A stretch of 64,000 bases of DNA from Phototrophicus methaneseepsis (lineage in GTDB: Bacteria > Chloroflexota > Anaerolineae > Aggregatilineales > Phototrophicaceae). The stretch covers positions 4,340,001 to 4,404,000 of the forward strand of contig NZ_CP062983.1 in assembly GCF_015500095.1 (NCBI RefSeq), given 5' to 3'. Both the position numbers and the translations under genes were made by a program. Below are positions 49,809 through 58,967 of this stretch, in pieces (position 1 is the stretch's first letter; every line of letters starts with the position of its first letter). Under the pieces are notes generated by a model. It worked only from the letters and a program-made list of their open reading frames with translations. It did not search any database and was not told the DNA's origin.

Positions 49809-52133
49809 TCAACGACGAGCAAAACGGATAAAACGCTGAATATCGTCTGTATCCAGTTCACGACCCGGCGTTACAACCATGGAGCTATCCGCCCAGAGCG
49901 TATCAGGGTCCACTTCCGGGTATGTTGCTTTTAAGAGTTCCGCACTGGTACGCCGGAGCGATTCTATTTCTTCGTTGCCGAGGATATTCTCACCGGGCAC
50001 ATCGGCATAGAGATAAACATAATCGCTTTCAACGACCAGTTCATTGATGCGCCACTGCTGCGCTTCTAGGTAGCGGCGCAGGCTGCGTTCCAGGAGCTCA
50101 GTAGCAGCCTGGGGCATCGCCATACGCAAATCGCGCAGCAACCACACAAATGCAACCGGATCACGCAGCAAATCCTCATCAAAGGCAGCTTCTTCGTCGA
50201 TGTTCGTCAGCGGATCATAAATGGCTTCTGCGACATCCGGTTCAACGGCTTCCTCAGCCCAATCATCTTCAATGTCAATTTCATCAATGTCAACGTCATC
50301 AATTGCGGCTTCATCCGCTGTGACTTCGTCGCGGAGAGCCACTTCTGGCGTATCTGGCTCAACGACGCGCTCCGGCACCGCTGCCAGAGCATCGGCCATT
50401 TGCTGTGCCTGCTCACGAATCATGCTGATCGGCTGTGCGCCCGCAAATAACATCGACAGCACAAAGCCATCTTCTGTCTTACAAGAATAGAGCATATATT
50501 CCTGGCCTGTGCTGGTCTGATGCACAAAGCGAATTTTGCCAGTCGCAGGCGGGTTCGCCCAATCCTGCTGTAGATCCATCATGAGTTCTTCAATATCTGC
50601 GAGTGGCATAGGCCCGGCATGAGCTACAAGCTGACCATCCTGGGCCAAAATTGTGGCATCGCCTGCTAAATCTAAAGAGACTTGCGTCAGCGTAAGCGCA
50701 ATCCGTGCGAAGTGCGTATCTTCATCGCTGAGAGGCGGTTCTTCAATGAGGACACCCCGGCCATCAAAGAAGGATTCATCATCTGGGTCGAATTCTACGT
50801 CGAACTCTTCTTCCTGGGCGAACGGCTCTGGTGATGCTTCTTCCACTTCAGGCGCTTGGTCACGCCATTGATCATCTTCAAAGACATGCTTGATGGTGAA
50901 TTCTGCTTCTGCTGGCTGTGTCACCTGTTCGGAACGCTCATCAGCATCCATGCCTGGGACAGGCGGCATCTCCGGCATTGTCGATGGCGGCTTGCTATCC
51001 GGGTGATGTGGCTCAAGCGCATCTGTATCTTGGCCCGTCTCATCCGGGTGAGACCGTTTAATAGGCTCGATACGTTCCGTGCCCCATTCCGCGAAGTTTG
51101 CGGCCGTCTCATCTTCAACAAGGGCATTGGGGGCTGTCGTCGAGGATGTATAGTCGACAAAGCGCTCCGGCATATCTTCTTCTTGTAAGAAATCCGGCTC
51201 ATGGATGTACCGTTCCGCATCTGCCACCCAGGAAGGCAAAGGAAGTATCTTCGCATCCCCTTCTGGGAACTCTTCACGGATCGCATCCATAAAACGTGTG
51301 ATCGAAAAACCCTCTAAGGGCGTTGAATCATCTGTCGCGCGGTCTAGAATAATCGCCGCCGGGAAGTTCCCCGGGGCTTTTTCTCGGCGTGGCGGTAGCG
51401 CCGGAGCCGTCGGTTGTTCAGGTTTCTTATTCTGCTTATCCTTTGGCGCTTGCCATTCCCGCCTGCCCGTCTGGAACAGATCTTTTACAGTACCACTCTG
51501 CTCAAAAGAAGGCAGCGGAGGTTCTTCCGCTCGTAGCCGATCAAAGACGGTCTCATCAGAGACATCTTCATGGCCCAGACCGGATTGCGGCGTATCTTCT
51601 TCGCCAAGCGTCCCAGGGGCGTGTTTGGGCGGCACCCGTCCGGCAAAAGGATCAAATGGCGGCGGAATGCTGCTATCGTTCTCATCCTCTTGTGTATCTG
51701 CTTGCTTGGGTTCCGGCAGATTATCAGGATTCACAGCGCGCACAACGACAGTATCCGGCAGCGCATCATGCATGGACTGAATGGCATTCTGGATGACGAC
51801 CACCAGTTGGCGTATAGGGAACGGCAGCATGATCAAGGCTTGTATGTCATGCGTGACGACAAGCTCCTGCGTCTGGGGCGTATTCGGCGCAACAATCACA
51901 GCTATATCAGGCTGCAAAGCGCGAATTTCCTCAATGACCTTCTCGCCGGGCATATCGAGATAATCGAAATCGATGATAACAGCATGCTGAGCATGATGCT
52001 CTATGAAGGCCAGCGCATTTGCGGCAGAGACATATGTCGTCACAATGAACTCACCACGTGCGGAGAGCTTCGCCAGATCCAGCGCAAACTGACTCTTTTT
52101 GGTTATGACGACGACTTTTTTGGCAACAAACAC
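49809..52133 (-). CDS. Receiver-like protein with roadblock-like and degenerate Y1-transposase-like domains
   Basis: The 774-residue protein starts with a receiver-like domain (AVIIDFDYLDMPGEKVIEEI, Asp kept; the Lys box reads MLPFPIRQL, so Lys is lost). A long acidic, Pro-rich disordered region follows (about 140-460). Residues about 470-590 (DATILAQDGQLVAHAGPMPL, then VLSMLFAGAQPISMIREQA) resemble a roadblock/LC7 domain. After another acidic linker, the last ~110 residues (RRYLEAQQWRINELVVESDY, VYLYADVP, LWADSSMVVTPG, DDIQRFIRFA) resemble the IS200/RAYT Y1 fold, but with YVY in place of HVH. It is probably a signalling scaffold. No output enzyme is present. Confidence 0.55.
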   Translation of the reverse strand: MFVAKKVVVITKKSQFALDLAKLSARGEFIVTTYVSAANALAFIEHHAQHAVIIDFDYLDMPGEKVIEEIRALQPDIAVIVAPNTPQTQELVVTHDIQALIMLPFPIRQLVVVIQNAIQSMHDALPDTVVVRAVNPDNLPEPKQADTQEDENDSSIPPPFDPFAGRVPPKHAPGTLGEEDTPQSGLGHEDVSDETVFDRLRAEEPPLPSFEQSGTVKDLFQTGRREWQAPKDKQNKKPEQPTAPALPPRREKAPGNFPAAIILDRATDDSTPLEGFSITRFMDAIREEFPEGDAKILPLPSWVADAERYIHEPDFLQEEDMPERFVDYTSSTTAPNALVEDETAANFAEWGTERIEPIKRSHPDETGQDTDALEPHHPDSKPPSTMPEMPPVPGMDADERSEQVTQPAEAEFTIKHVFEDDQWRDQAPEVEEASPEPFAQEEEFDVEFDPDDESFFDGRGVLIEEPPLSDEDTHFARIALTLTQVSLDLAGDATILAQDGQLVAHAGPMPLADIEELMMDLQQDWANPPATGKIRFVHQTSTGQEYMLYSCKTEDGFVLSMLFAGAQPISMIREQAQQMADALAAVPERVVEPDTPEVALRDEVTADEAAIDDVDIDEIDIEDDWAEEAVEPDVAEAIYDPLTNIDEEAAFDEDLLRDPVAFVWLLRDLRMAMPQAATELLERSLRRYLEAQQWRINELVVESDYVYLYADVPGENILGNEEIESLRRTSAELLKATYPEVDPDTLWADSSMVVTPGRELDTDDIQRFIRFARR

Positions 52134-52276
52134 TGCGATGTCCTCTCGGCGCAGGTACTTCCCATACTTCTCTACAATTATTTTACATTCTTTCGGAGAT
52201 TCATGCGCTTAACGCAGCGATGAAATATCTTCAATGCCATATTTATGGGGCTATCAAATTGAGCATTTTCATATAA

Positions 52277-52305
52277 ATAGGGCACGACGACATGCCGCGC
52301 CCTAT
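52277..52305 (-). terminator. Terminator after the SH3-like lipoprotein gene
   Basis: ATAGGGC and GCCCTAT pair around a 15-base loop, 12 bases beyond the gene stop, and TTATAT follows on the minus strand. Confidence 0.6.
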
Positions 52306-52316
52306 TCTTGGGCCAT

Positions 52317-53507
52317 CTATTCCGCTGTGACGGTGACAGTGATATCACCGCGATTGTTTACTTCGCTGATCTCATCGACATCATCATCCAGGTCGACATC
52401 AACGCGAATGTCATAATCACCAGTGCCCTCAAAGACAACATCCTGCGTCAAGACGATGCTTTGCGCCTGCTCCAAGCCGGAGACACTGCCGAGGTCATAA
52501 ATCTCATCCTCGACTTTCATCTGCACCTCGAATGAGCCACTTGGGCCAAAGCCGATGTTCGTCACCGTAACGCCAATGGTGATGGTGACCTGTGTTTGCC
52601 CCGCTGGGATGATGGGGGCACTCTGTGCCACAATACTGGGCACAACGAGATCCGGCGGGCGCACGACGGGCGTATTGGTAATCAGCGGCGTCGGTGTATA
52701 GGTGGGCGTCGGCGTGGATGTCCGCGTTGGGGTCGCTGTCGGATTGAATATCTCAATCGGTACATTGGTACAGATGCCATATTCTGTTGTAAATTGTGAA
52801 CTCACCCAACCCACATTGACACCATATTGCAGCTTCCACCAGGAATTATCTGGCAGACGCGCGATAATCGGGGCTAGCGTCCCCACAGGCAACGTGGTGA
52901 TGATGTTATTGGACGCAGTAGTCGGCTGTGAGCGGAAGTTCAGGCCCACGTTGGTCAAAGCGCGGCAGACACCATCATTCGGGATAACAGGGACCCCGGT
53001 ATTACCGCCTGTACTGCCACCACCCGTATTGCCGCCCGTGCTGCCACCCGTATTGCCGCCACTGGCGTTGCCCCCAGATGCCGTATTTTCTTCTTCCAGC
53101 ACGACAATCTGTATTTCTTCCGGGTCGCTCGCGACAGACCCACGAAATGCAAGTACCTGGAGCGTAACTTCACCGGTTGCACGCGGCGTATAATCCAGCA
53201 CCGCCGTGAGCGTTTGCTCGCCTGCGACATTTTCCGAAGACACAGTCTTAACAACCTGGCCTTCTGCAAAGAGTTGAACGCGCGTCACGCCAGTAGAATC
53301 TGTTGCATTCACGCTGACGAGTACAGGCTCATCCACTGTGAATTCTGCACCGTTGCTGGGCGACACAATCGAAACGTGCGGCTTACCTGTCGGTTCAGCC
53401 GTCTCAATATCAATGGGTTCCGGGGTTGGTGTTGCAGATTGCCCACCCAGATTACACGCCACTGCCGTAAACAATGCTAGGAGCGCTATATAAATCCACC
53501 CTCGCAT
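52317..53507 (-). CDS. Lipoprotein with Ig-like, SH3-like and CARDB-like domains
   Basis: From ATG 53507 the protein has 396 residues. A signal ends in the lipobox FTAVAC. An Ig-like domain (VSIVSPSNGAEFTVDEPVLV) follows at about 40-135, then a Gly/Ser/Thr-rich linker with GGNTGG repeats. A bacterial SH3-like domain (LNFRSQPTTASNNIITTLPV, near 190) comes next, then a Thr-Pro-rich linker and a CARDB-like domain (VTVTNIGFGPSGSFEVQMKV). SH3-like domains often bind cell-wall material. It would sit on the outer membrane face or cell surface. The precise role is unknown. Confidence 0.75.
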   Translation of the reverse strand: MRGWIYIALLALFTAVACNLGGQSATPTPEPIDIETAEPTGKPHVSIVSPSNGAEFTVDEPVLVSVNATDSTGVTRVQLFAEGQVVKTVSSENVAGEQTLTAVLDYTPRATGEVTLQVLAFRGSVASDPEEIQIVVLEEENTASGGNASGGNTGGSTGGNTGGGSTGGNTGVPVIPNDGVCRALTNVGLNFRSQPTTASNNIITTLPVGTLAPIIARLPDNSWWKLQYGVNVGWVSSQFTTEYGICTNVPIEIFNPTATPTRTSTPTPTYTPTPLITNTPVVRPPDLVVPSIVAQSAPIIPAGQTQVTITIGVTVTNIGFGPSGSFEVQMKVEDEIYDLGSVSGLEQAQSIVLTQDVVFEGTGDYDIRVDVDLDDDVDEISEVNNRGDITVTVTAE

Positions 53508-53628
53508 GTTAGTTGTATCCTCTCCCATAAGGTGCTGTTGGCAAAAGCTGCTCAAACAAACACTTCTGATTCTATCACTACCTTAACATGGGCGAAACAC
53601 GGACCACAACCGCTAACGCCCATACTCT

Positions 53629-54168
53629 CTAAGACACCACATCAACGCGAATGGTTTCTAATGCGTCGATTGGCAAAGCGCCCCGGTGTAAAATATGCGG
53701 CACTTGATGGAACAATAAAGGTGCTGCGCCTGCCTCAATCTGCTGCCGATAGTAAGCAAATGTTGCCGCAGGCAGGGTATCCATATCAGCCAGCTTCTCT
53801 ATAGCAAATGGCTCAAAGCGCGCTTGAGATGGGTGGCTGCCGGAATAGTAAATCACTGTGTTCGCCTCAGAAAACCCCATTGTGACGACATCAATGCGAT
53901 ACCACGCTGTAGGGAAACGCTTCTGCCAACCTGCCTGCCGGAGTGCTGCATAAACACGCTGCGGCGGCACAGGAGATGTATGAATAACGTCATTCCACAA
54001 GCACCCAAGCCGTTCAATCTGCCGTTGCAGCAACCATTCACGCCCCTGATATTTACGTGTGTGCTGTGCGTAAAGTTCAGGCTGTGTCTCCTTCAGCCGA
54101 TTCAACGGCTCAAGCATCTGCCCCACAGGTGACGAAGGCACACGATGGTAGACATAAGGCATAGACAT
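53629..54168 (-). CDS. Hypothetical protein of 179 residues
   Basis: The product has no signal or membrane segment. It starts MSMPYVYHRVPSSPVGQMLEPL and has a helical first half rich in Gln and Arg (QGREWLLQRQIERLGCLWND), then strands with AWYRIDVVTMG, TVIYYSGSHP, and a C-terminal PLLFHQVPHILHRG. Amino-acid composition is protein-like and no other frame competes. I recognise no family. It stands between two minus-strand genes with room for its own promoter. Confidence 0.6.
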   Translation of the reverse strand: MSMPYVYHRVPSSPVGQMLEPLNRLKETQPELYAQHTRKYQGREWLLQRQIERLGCLWNDVIHTSPVPPQRVYAALRQAGWQKRFPTAWYRIDVVTMGFSEANTVIYYSGSHPSQARFEPFAIEKLADMDTLPAATFAYYRQQIEAGAAPLLFHQVPHILHRGALPIDALETIRVDVVS

Positions 54169-54357
54169 CCTTCCCGTATCGTCACGGACATGGTGAACTT
54201 ACAGATACGACCTGCCATGTACGATCACTTATTTAGACCACCATCCTACACAAAAGGTTCGGTAGTGCGCGTATAAAACGTATAAAAGCGCGCCTCGCAC
54301 ATCAAATATCAACCCCATCACAGGGGGAAGAAACGAATAAAGGTTACGAAGCGCGAA

Positions 54358-55476
54358 CTAAGCGAGCGAAAAGAGGAAAAACGAGGTGATTATCCACAGT
54401 GTGCTGTAGAGCAACGCCCGCTTCTGATGGCGCTCAGCAGCATACAGGATAATCGCAATTTGCAGCCCAACAATGAAGCGATAAATACCAATGGGCTCAC
54501 GGTAAGTCGAAAAAGGGACGAAGAACATAATGACCACATGCGTCACCAGCAGCCACGTATAAAACGACACCGTGCCTTTAAGGAAATCCTGTATACAGCG
54601 CCATAAGCCCCAAAAAGTTGGAATCAAGACGAAGGGGAGCAGCAAACTGCCAAAGATCAAGACCATACGCAATCGTATTTCAGCAGGGACATCCGTTACA
54701 ATACGGATGACGCCCATAAAGGGTATGATCTCGAAGCCAGTCGCCTTCGCACCGCCGGAGCCAATGCCGAACTGCCCCAGGTACATATATAAAATAAGCT
54801 GCCAGACCACAAAGGGAATCAACGTCAGCAAGCCAAAGGGAATCGCGATCTTCCAGTTCCGCTGCGTCAGCAAATAGATGCCACAAGCCAGGGGGATGAG
54901 GATCGTGGTCTCGCGGGTGAGGAGCGCCAAAGCAAACGCAATCGCACTCAGCCACCAGCGTGGGTGCAAAAACAGCCAGATACCACCCAATGCCAGCGCG
55001 TAGGCGAGCGGCTCCGATAAACTCAGGCGCACAGCCCCCAACGTCCCAATCGTCAAGCCATACGTTAGGGCATACCAGCGACTTGCGCCGAGCTGCACCA
55101 ACAAATCTTCGAGGATAGCCGTCCCTGCCGCCAGCGATAACACACCGATGAACAGGAAAATCCAGGGAATGAGCGCGACATTGCCAAAGGACAGCACCCA
55201 GGCAATCCCAGGCATCAAAATACGCTGAAAACGATACGCTGGAACGTCAATATATTGGGCGGCTGTAGAAGGATCACGAGCGATGTAATAATTAAATTGG
55301 CCGTCATAGCCTTCTGTGCCGTTTTGCTCTTCCGGGATACCTTCGCTAAATTGAGTGCCGATGGTCACAAGCGCGAGTGGGTCGTTCCCATTGATAACGA
55401 TAATCACGAGCGAAACAGCCAGAGAGAGAAAAGCTGCGATCATCCAGGGACGCAGCTTTTGGAGAAGTTGAAGCAT
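54358..55476 (-). CDS. Polytopic membrane protein, glycosyltransferase-like (AZOBR_p60025 type)
   Basis: The 372-residue protein has about nine membrane helices. After the first helix there is an extracellular loop with GYDGQFNYYIARDP, the characteristic motif of a cell-surface glycopolymer family, and a later LLTRETTILIPLACG segment with an RE pair in a short loop. These match lipid-linked-sugar glycosyltransferases of the GT-C kind, with the Asp in the first loop as catalytic base. Acceptor and sugar cannot be told. No other envelope sugar genes adjoin it. Confidence 0.65.
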   Translation of the reverse strand: MLQLLQKLRPWMIAAFLSLAVSLVIIVINGNDPLALVTIGTQFSEGIPEEQNGTEGYDGQFNYYIARDPSTAAQYIDVPAYRFQRILMPGIAWVLSFGNVALIPWIFLFIGVLSLAAGTAILEDLLVQLGASRWYALTYGLTIGTLGAVRLSLSEPLAYALALGGIWLFLHPRWWLSAIAFALALLTRETTILIPLACGIYLLTQRNWKIAIPFGLLTLIPFVVWQLILYMYLGQFGIGSGGAKATGFEIIPFMGVIRIVTDVPAEIRLRMVLIFGSLLLPFVLIPTFWGLWRCIQDFLKGTVSFYTWLLVTHVVIMFFVPFSTYREPIGIYRFIVGLQIAIILYAAERHQKRALLYSTLWIITSFFLFSLA

Positions 55477-55586
55477 GTCAGAATACCCTTCGTGAGTGGA
55501 GGGATTGACAGGATATATTCATCTGAACGGCACAAAAACGACGCATCACGGTTGCTACAAGGAGCAGCTCCGGTTAATGCCGAATT

Positions 55587-56249
55587 TTAGCTAATAGGCT
55601 CTTTGTATATAGCGTAGCGGCCCATATCATCGCCCTTGGCAATGCAGGTCTCCATATCGACCTTGAACTCGCTACCGCCAGAGACCCAGCGCAGGCCCTC
55701 TTGCAGCAAGCCCTGCCCCACAAAGCAAACGGCCCGGTCGGACTGGCGTTCCCAACACATGGGGCAGCGCTCCAATGTGTAGATAATCTTATCGCTGCCT
55801 TCGTCATAGACGTTTGAAATCTGGTCAGAGAACTGCGAGAAGATATTCGCCATAGCCGGGACGCCAATTTTGAGCTTCGCGTTCAGCGGCAGCACCTTAA
55901 ACGCCAAGTCGCCCACACCAGCCAGCGCGCCAAATGCACGCAAGCCCTGGGCAAAGGTTGCACGGCCGGCACGCAATGCCAAGCCACGACCACCACGCGG
56001 ACCATACATTTCTTCTAAGGCAATATTCAGCGCTGTATAGTCCGCAAAATCAAATTCTTTTTCCAGGTTATCAGGCGGGAAGTTGCCGATATATTCTGAT
56101 AAACCAGCCAGGTTCAAAATCGCATTTAAGCCATTTTCGCCCATGACCTCTTCCATCGCTTCGAGCGTGATACGGGCGAACTTATTAGGATAGTAATACC
56201 CTGACTTTTTTCTCTCAGGTGGCATACGCCTGGCCTCCAATTGGTCCAT
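55587..56249 (-). CDS. V4R-domain (4-vinyl-reductase/hydrocarbon-binding) protein
   Basis: The 220-residue soluble protein has an N-terminal helical part (NKFARITLEAMEEVMGENGL) and a C-terminal V4R domain with CPMCWERQSDRAVCF, GLLQEGLRWVSGG, and METCIAKGDDMGRYAIY. V4R domains bind hydrophobic ligands and often hold zinc through Cys residues. The Cys that usually closes the domain after GDDxC reads Gly here, so the metal site may be incomplete. No transcription factor or sensor domain is attached, so it may bind lipids or tetrapyrrole-like ligands. Confidence 0.65.
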   Translation of the reverse strand: MDQLEARRMPPERKKSGYYYPNKFARITLEAMEEVMGENGLNAILNLAGLSEYIGNFPPDNLEKEFDFADYTALNIALEEMYGPRGGRGLALRAGRATFAQGLRAFGALAGVGDLAFKVLPLNAKLKIGVPAMANIFSQFSDQISNVYDEGSDKIIYTLERCPMCWERQSDRAVCFVGQGLLQEGLRWVSGGSEFKVDMETCIAKGDDMGRYAIYKEPIS

Positions 56250-56417
56250 AGGTAATGCGCATCAAATGCACAGCTAAGTAAAACCCCGCTGGCCGGTGGC
56301 ACCCAAGCACACAGAGCGGTGCAATCGTCCAGTCACCAACGGGATCGCGATATAACGCAATTTTAGCGGCACACCAAGTTCGCTGCAAATCAGCAGGTCA
56401 GCAGATCAACCTGCTGT

Positions 56418-57794
56418 TTAGCCAGCCATGATGACCAGCGGGTCATTGGCTTGCTGTGTGTTTGGCAGCCTGCCTTGCATACTATAGGGGCCTGTCCATG
56501 TCACTTCGACATTGACAAGATGCCCTTTCAAATCTTGCTCACTCTCGAAGAAGACGAGCTTATTCTGAGGGGTACGTCCACGCCATTTACCCCGATGCTC
56601 GTCCTCGACCAGTACTTCTACAATTTGCCCAAGATACCGCTGGTTAATTTCACCGACGACCTGTGCTTGCAATTCATCAAGCATGGCATGACGGCGCTTT
56701 TTCTCTTCTTCCGTCACATCATCTTCCATACGTCGATCACTGACGGTATTCGGGCGCGGGCTGTAGCGAGCGAGATGCGCCTTATCAAGTTTTAAATCTG
56801 CCAACAGTTCATATGTCTTCATGAACTGTGCTTCCGTCTCGCCAGGGAACCCAACGATAATATCGGTGTGGATAGCGACCCCTGGGATCCGCTTACGGAT
56901 TTTCTCCACAAGGCGGCGGTACTGGGCATTGGTATAACCACGGCGCATCGTCGCCAGCACGTCATCATCACCCGCCTGCACAGGCACTTCGATAACGGGC
57001 ATAATGCGGGGCAGTTCAGCGACGGTATCCAGCAGCTTGTCAGACATCCAATTGGGATGGCTGGTCAGGAAGCGAATACGCTCAATCCCCATTTCTTCAG
57101 CGATGCCATGGGTAATGCGCAGCAGATCAGCCAGGTCCGGGCCATCAGGGATGTCTTTACCGTAGCGATCAACGATCTGACCCAAAAGCGTCACTTCTTT
57201 GACGCCCTGTAGCGCTAAGCTGCGGACATGCCCCACAATTTCACCGATGCTGCGGCTGCGTTCTACACCTCGGCGGTACGGAATGATGCAGAAGGTACAC
57301 GCGTGGGAGCACCCATAAACGACCGGCACATGGGCCGATATGAGGGTATTGCGTTCGTGCAACGGCAGGATAATCTCGCCATCCTGCATCTGGTCCCGCT
57401 GTTGACGTGCCTCTTCTTCCATCGCCCGCACTTCGCTCTCTGCGAAGCGGTCGTTCAAAAACTCGACCATAGGCTGCGGGTCTGAAGGTGCCATAAACAC
57501 ATCGACCTGGGGCAGACGCTTCCGTAAATACAGCGGATCACGAACGCCAACAAGGCATCCCATCACGCCAATAATCTTATCAGGTTTTTTTTCCTTTAAT
57601 CCCTTAAGGATGTTCAGACGTCCATAGGCTTTGTCTTCCGCGCTCTGGCGTACCACGCACGTATTGACGACGAAAATATCGGCATCATCCGGGTCTTCAG
57701 AAGCGGTATGCCCCATGCGTTCCATTTCAGAAGCAAGCCGCTGAGAATCAGCAACGTTCATCTGGCAACCCAGGGTATAGATATGATAGCGCAT
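56418..57794 (-). CDS. miaB: tRNA-2-methylthio-N6-dimethylallyladenosine synthase
   Basis: The 458-residue radical-SAM enzyme has the UPF0004 domain with Cys in LGCQMN, NTCVVRQ and MGCLVG (second cluster), then the radical-SAM CSHACTFCIIPYRRG near 162, and a TRAM domain at the end (IVEVLVEDEHRGKWRGRTPQN). The methylthiotransferase adds a methylthio group to A37 of tRNAs reading UNN codons, in the cytoplasm. Length and Cys pattern fit MiaB, not the RimO or MtaB groups. ATG at 57794. The remaining 170 bases to the next gene show nothing. Confidence 0.93.
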   Translation of the reverse strand: MRYHIYTLGCQMNVADSQRLASEMERMGHTASEDPDDADIFVVNTCVVRQSAEDKAYGRLNILKGLKEKKPDKIIGVMGCLVGVRDPLYLRKRLPQVDVFMAPSDPQPMVEFLNDRFAESEVRAMEEEARQQRDQMQDGEIILPLHERNTLISAHVPVVYGCSHACTFCIIPYRRGVERSRSIGEIVGHVRSLALQGVKEVTLLGQIVDRYGKDIPDGPDLADLLRITHGIAEEMGIERIRFLTSHPNWMSDKLLDTVAELPRIMPVIEVPVQAGDDDVLATMRRGYTNAQYRRLVEKIRKRIPGVAIHTDIIVGFPGETEAQFMKTYELLADLKLDKAHLARYSPRPNTVSDRRMEDDVTEEEKKRRHAMLDELQAQVVGEINQRYLGQIVEVLVEDEHRGKWRGRTPQNKLVFFESEQDLKGHLVNVEVTWTGPYSMQGRLPNTQQANDPLVIMAG

Positions 57795-57971
57795 AGGTGA
57801 TTATCTAACTCTCGGCTTATGTCATCGTGCGCGTATTGTATCGGAGAGAAAAAATACCGTCAATGCGGGGGATAACGGAGCCAAACACAATAGGAGCCTT
57901 TATGACGTATCTATATGATGCATTAATCCCTGGCTGTATGCGTATCACTGTCAAAAATCAATACGCAGCTA

Positions 57972-58721
57972 TCAGCGGCGACGAACGACTAACAAGGTGC
58001 GATGCTCGTTTGTTTCGATCCCACGAGACGTGCTGTAACGCTGGATAATATCCTGGACGCCCTGCCAATGCGTCTCCATTGCAAAATCCGACGGAACAGG
58101 CACAGCTTGCAGCCAAAAAATCAATGATTCCACATCGAGAAACCGATATGGCACATCATAACTGGCCTGTACCAATACATCACAACCCGCAGCCTTAAAG
58201 CGTCGCCCCATTTTATATGGGTCAGTCCCATCATTATGCTGTGGACGCTGGCCGAATGCCCTGTAGATATTCGCTGTATTGAGCCACCCGACCTGCTGTG
58301 TGATAAAGACTGCCCCCGGCTTGAGCACCCGCAAGACCTCACCCACGTCATAAGGCGCATGACGACACAGAACCACATCAAAAGCATTGTCATCGAAGAG
58401 TAACTTTTCGCTGCGCATAACACGGAATGAGAGTTGGTATTGCTGGGCACTGCGGGCGTTGGCCTGCGCTGTCTGGATCATCGCTTCATCTGCATCGACA
58501 CCAACAGCACTGCCCAACAGAGGCAATAGTTTTAAGAGTCGCTCACCACCCCCTGTCCCAATATCCAGCACACGGGCATGTGTTGATAAATAAGGCACAA
58601 CGACCTGCTCATAATCCCAGGGAACAGGGTCTCGTTGGTCACGAACACGGCTGAAATCCCAGCCCTCGCGCTGACCAACACGCAGCGCCATATCTTTTAG
58701 AATTGCTTGTGATACCATCAT
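57972..58721 (-). CDS. Class I SAM-dependent methyltransferase
   Basis: The 249-residue protein has the SAM-binding motif I VLDIGTGGGERLLKL near residue 53, acidic motif II VGVDADE, and motif IV FDVVLCRHAPYD near 112. It resembles small-molecule methyltransferases such as UbiE-like proteins, without membrane segments. The substrate is unknown. A strong AAAGGAGG precedes the start. It is followed by miaB in the same direction but separated by about 180 bases, so linkage is not clear. Confidence 0.85.
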   Translation of the reverse strand: MMVSQAILKDMALRVGQREGWDFSRVRDQRDPVPWDYEQVVVPYLSTHARVLDIGTGGGERLLKLLPLLGSAVGVDADEAMIQTAQANARSAQQYQLSFRVMRSEKLLFDDNAFDVVLCRHAPYDVGEVLRVLKPGAVFITQQVGWLNTANIYRAFGQRPQHNDGTDPYKMGRRFKAAGCDVLVQASYDVPYRFLDVESLIFWLQAVPVPSDFAMETHWQGVQDIIQRYSTSRGIETNEHRTLLVVRRR

Positions 58722-58967
58722 GCCGCCTCCTTTGGGTCATAATGGCTTATAACGGCCCATTTTAAACCGCCTATGACACCTTGTCAATCATCCTGAACGC
58801 TAAAATTATCGGACACGCCACATATAAGTCATCGCTATGGTCATGCATACCCAAAGCCCTTACAATATAAATAAACGATGAGGTACCCGTTGTGTTGATA
58901 CACAGCCAAGGGTATACTGCTAACGTTTGTACTGTTGTTCACAATATCTTCCATACGAGAGCAGAAA

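Noticed and set aside
57827-58048. Plus-strand ORF between miaB and the methyltransferase
   Set aside because: Overlaps the methyltransferase 3' end on the other strand and has no supporting start signal.
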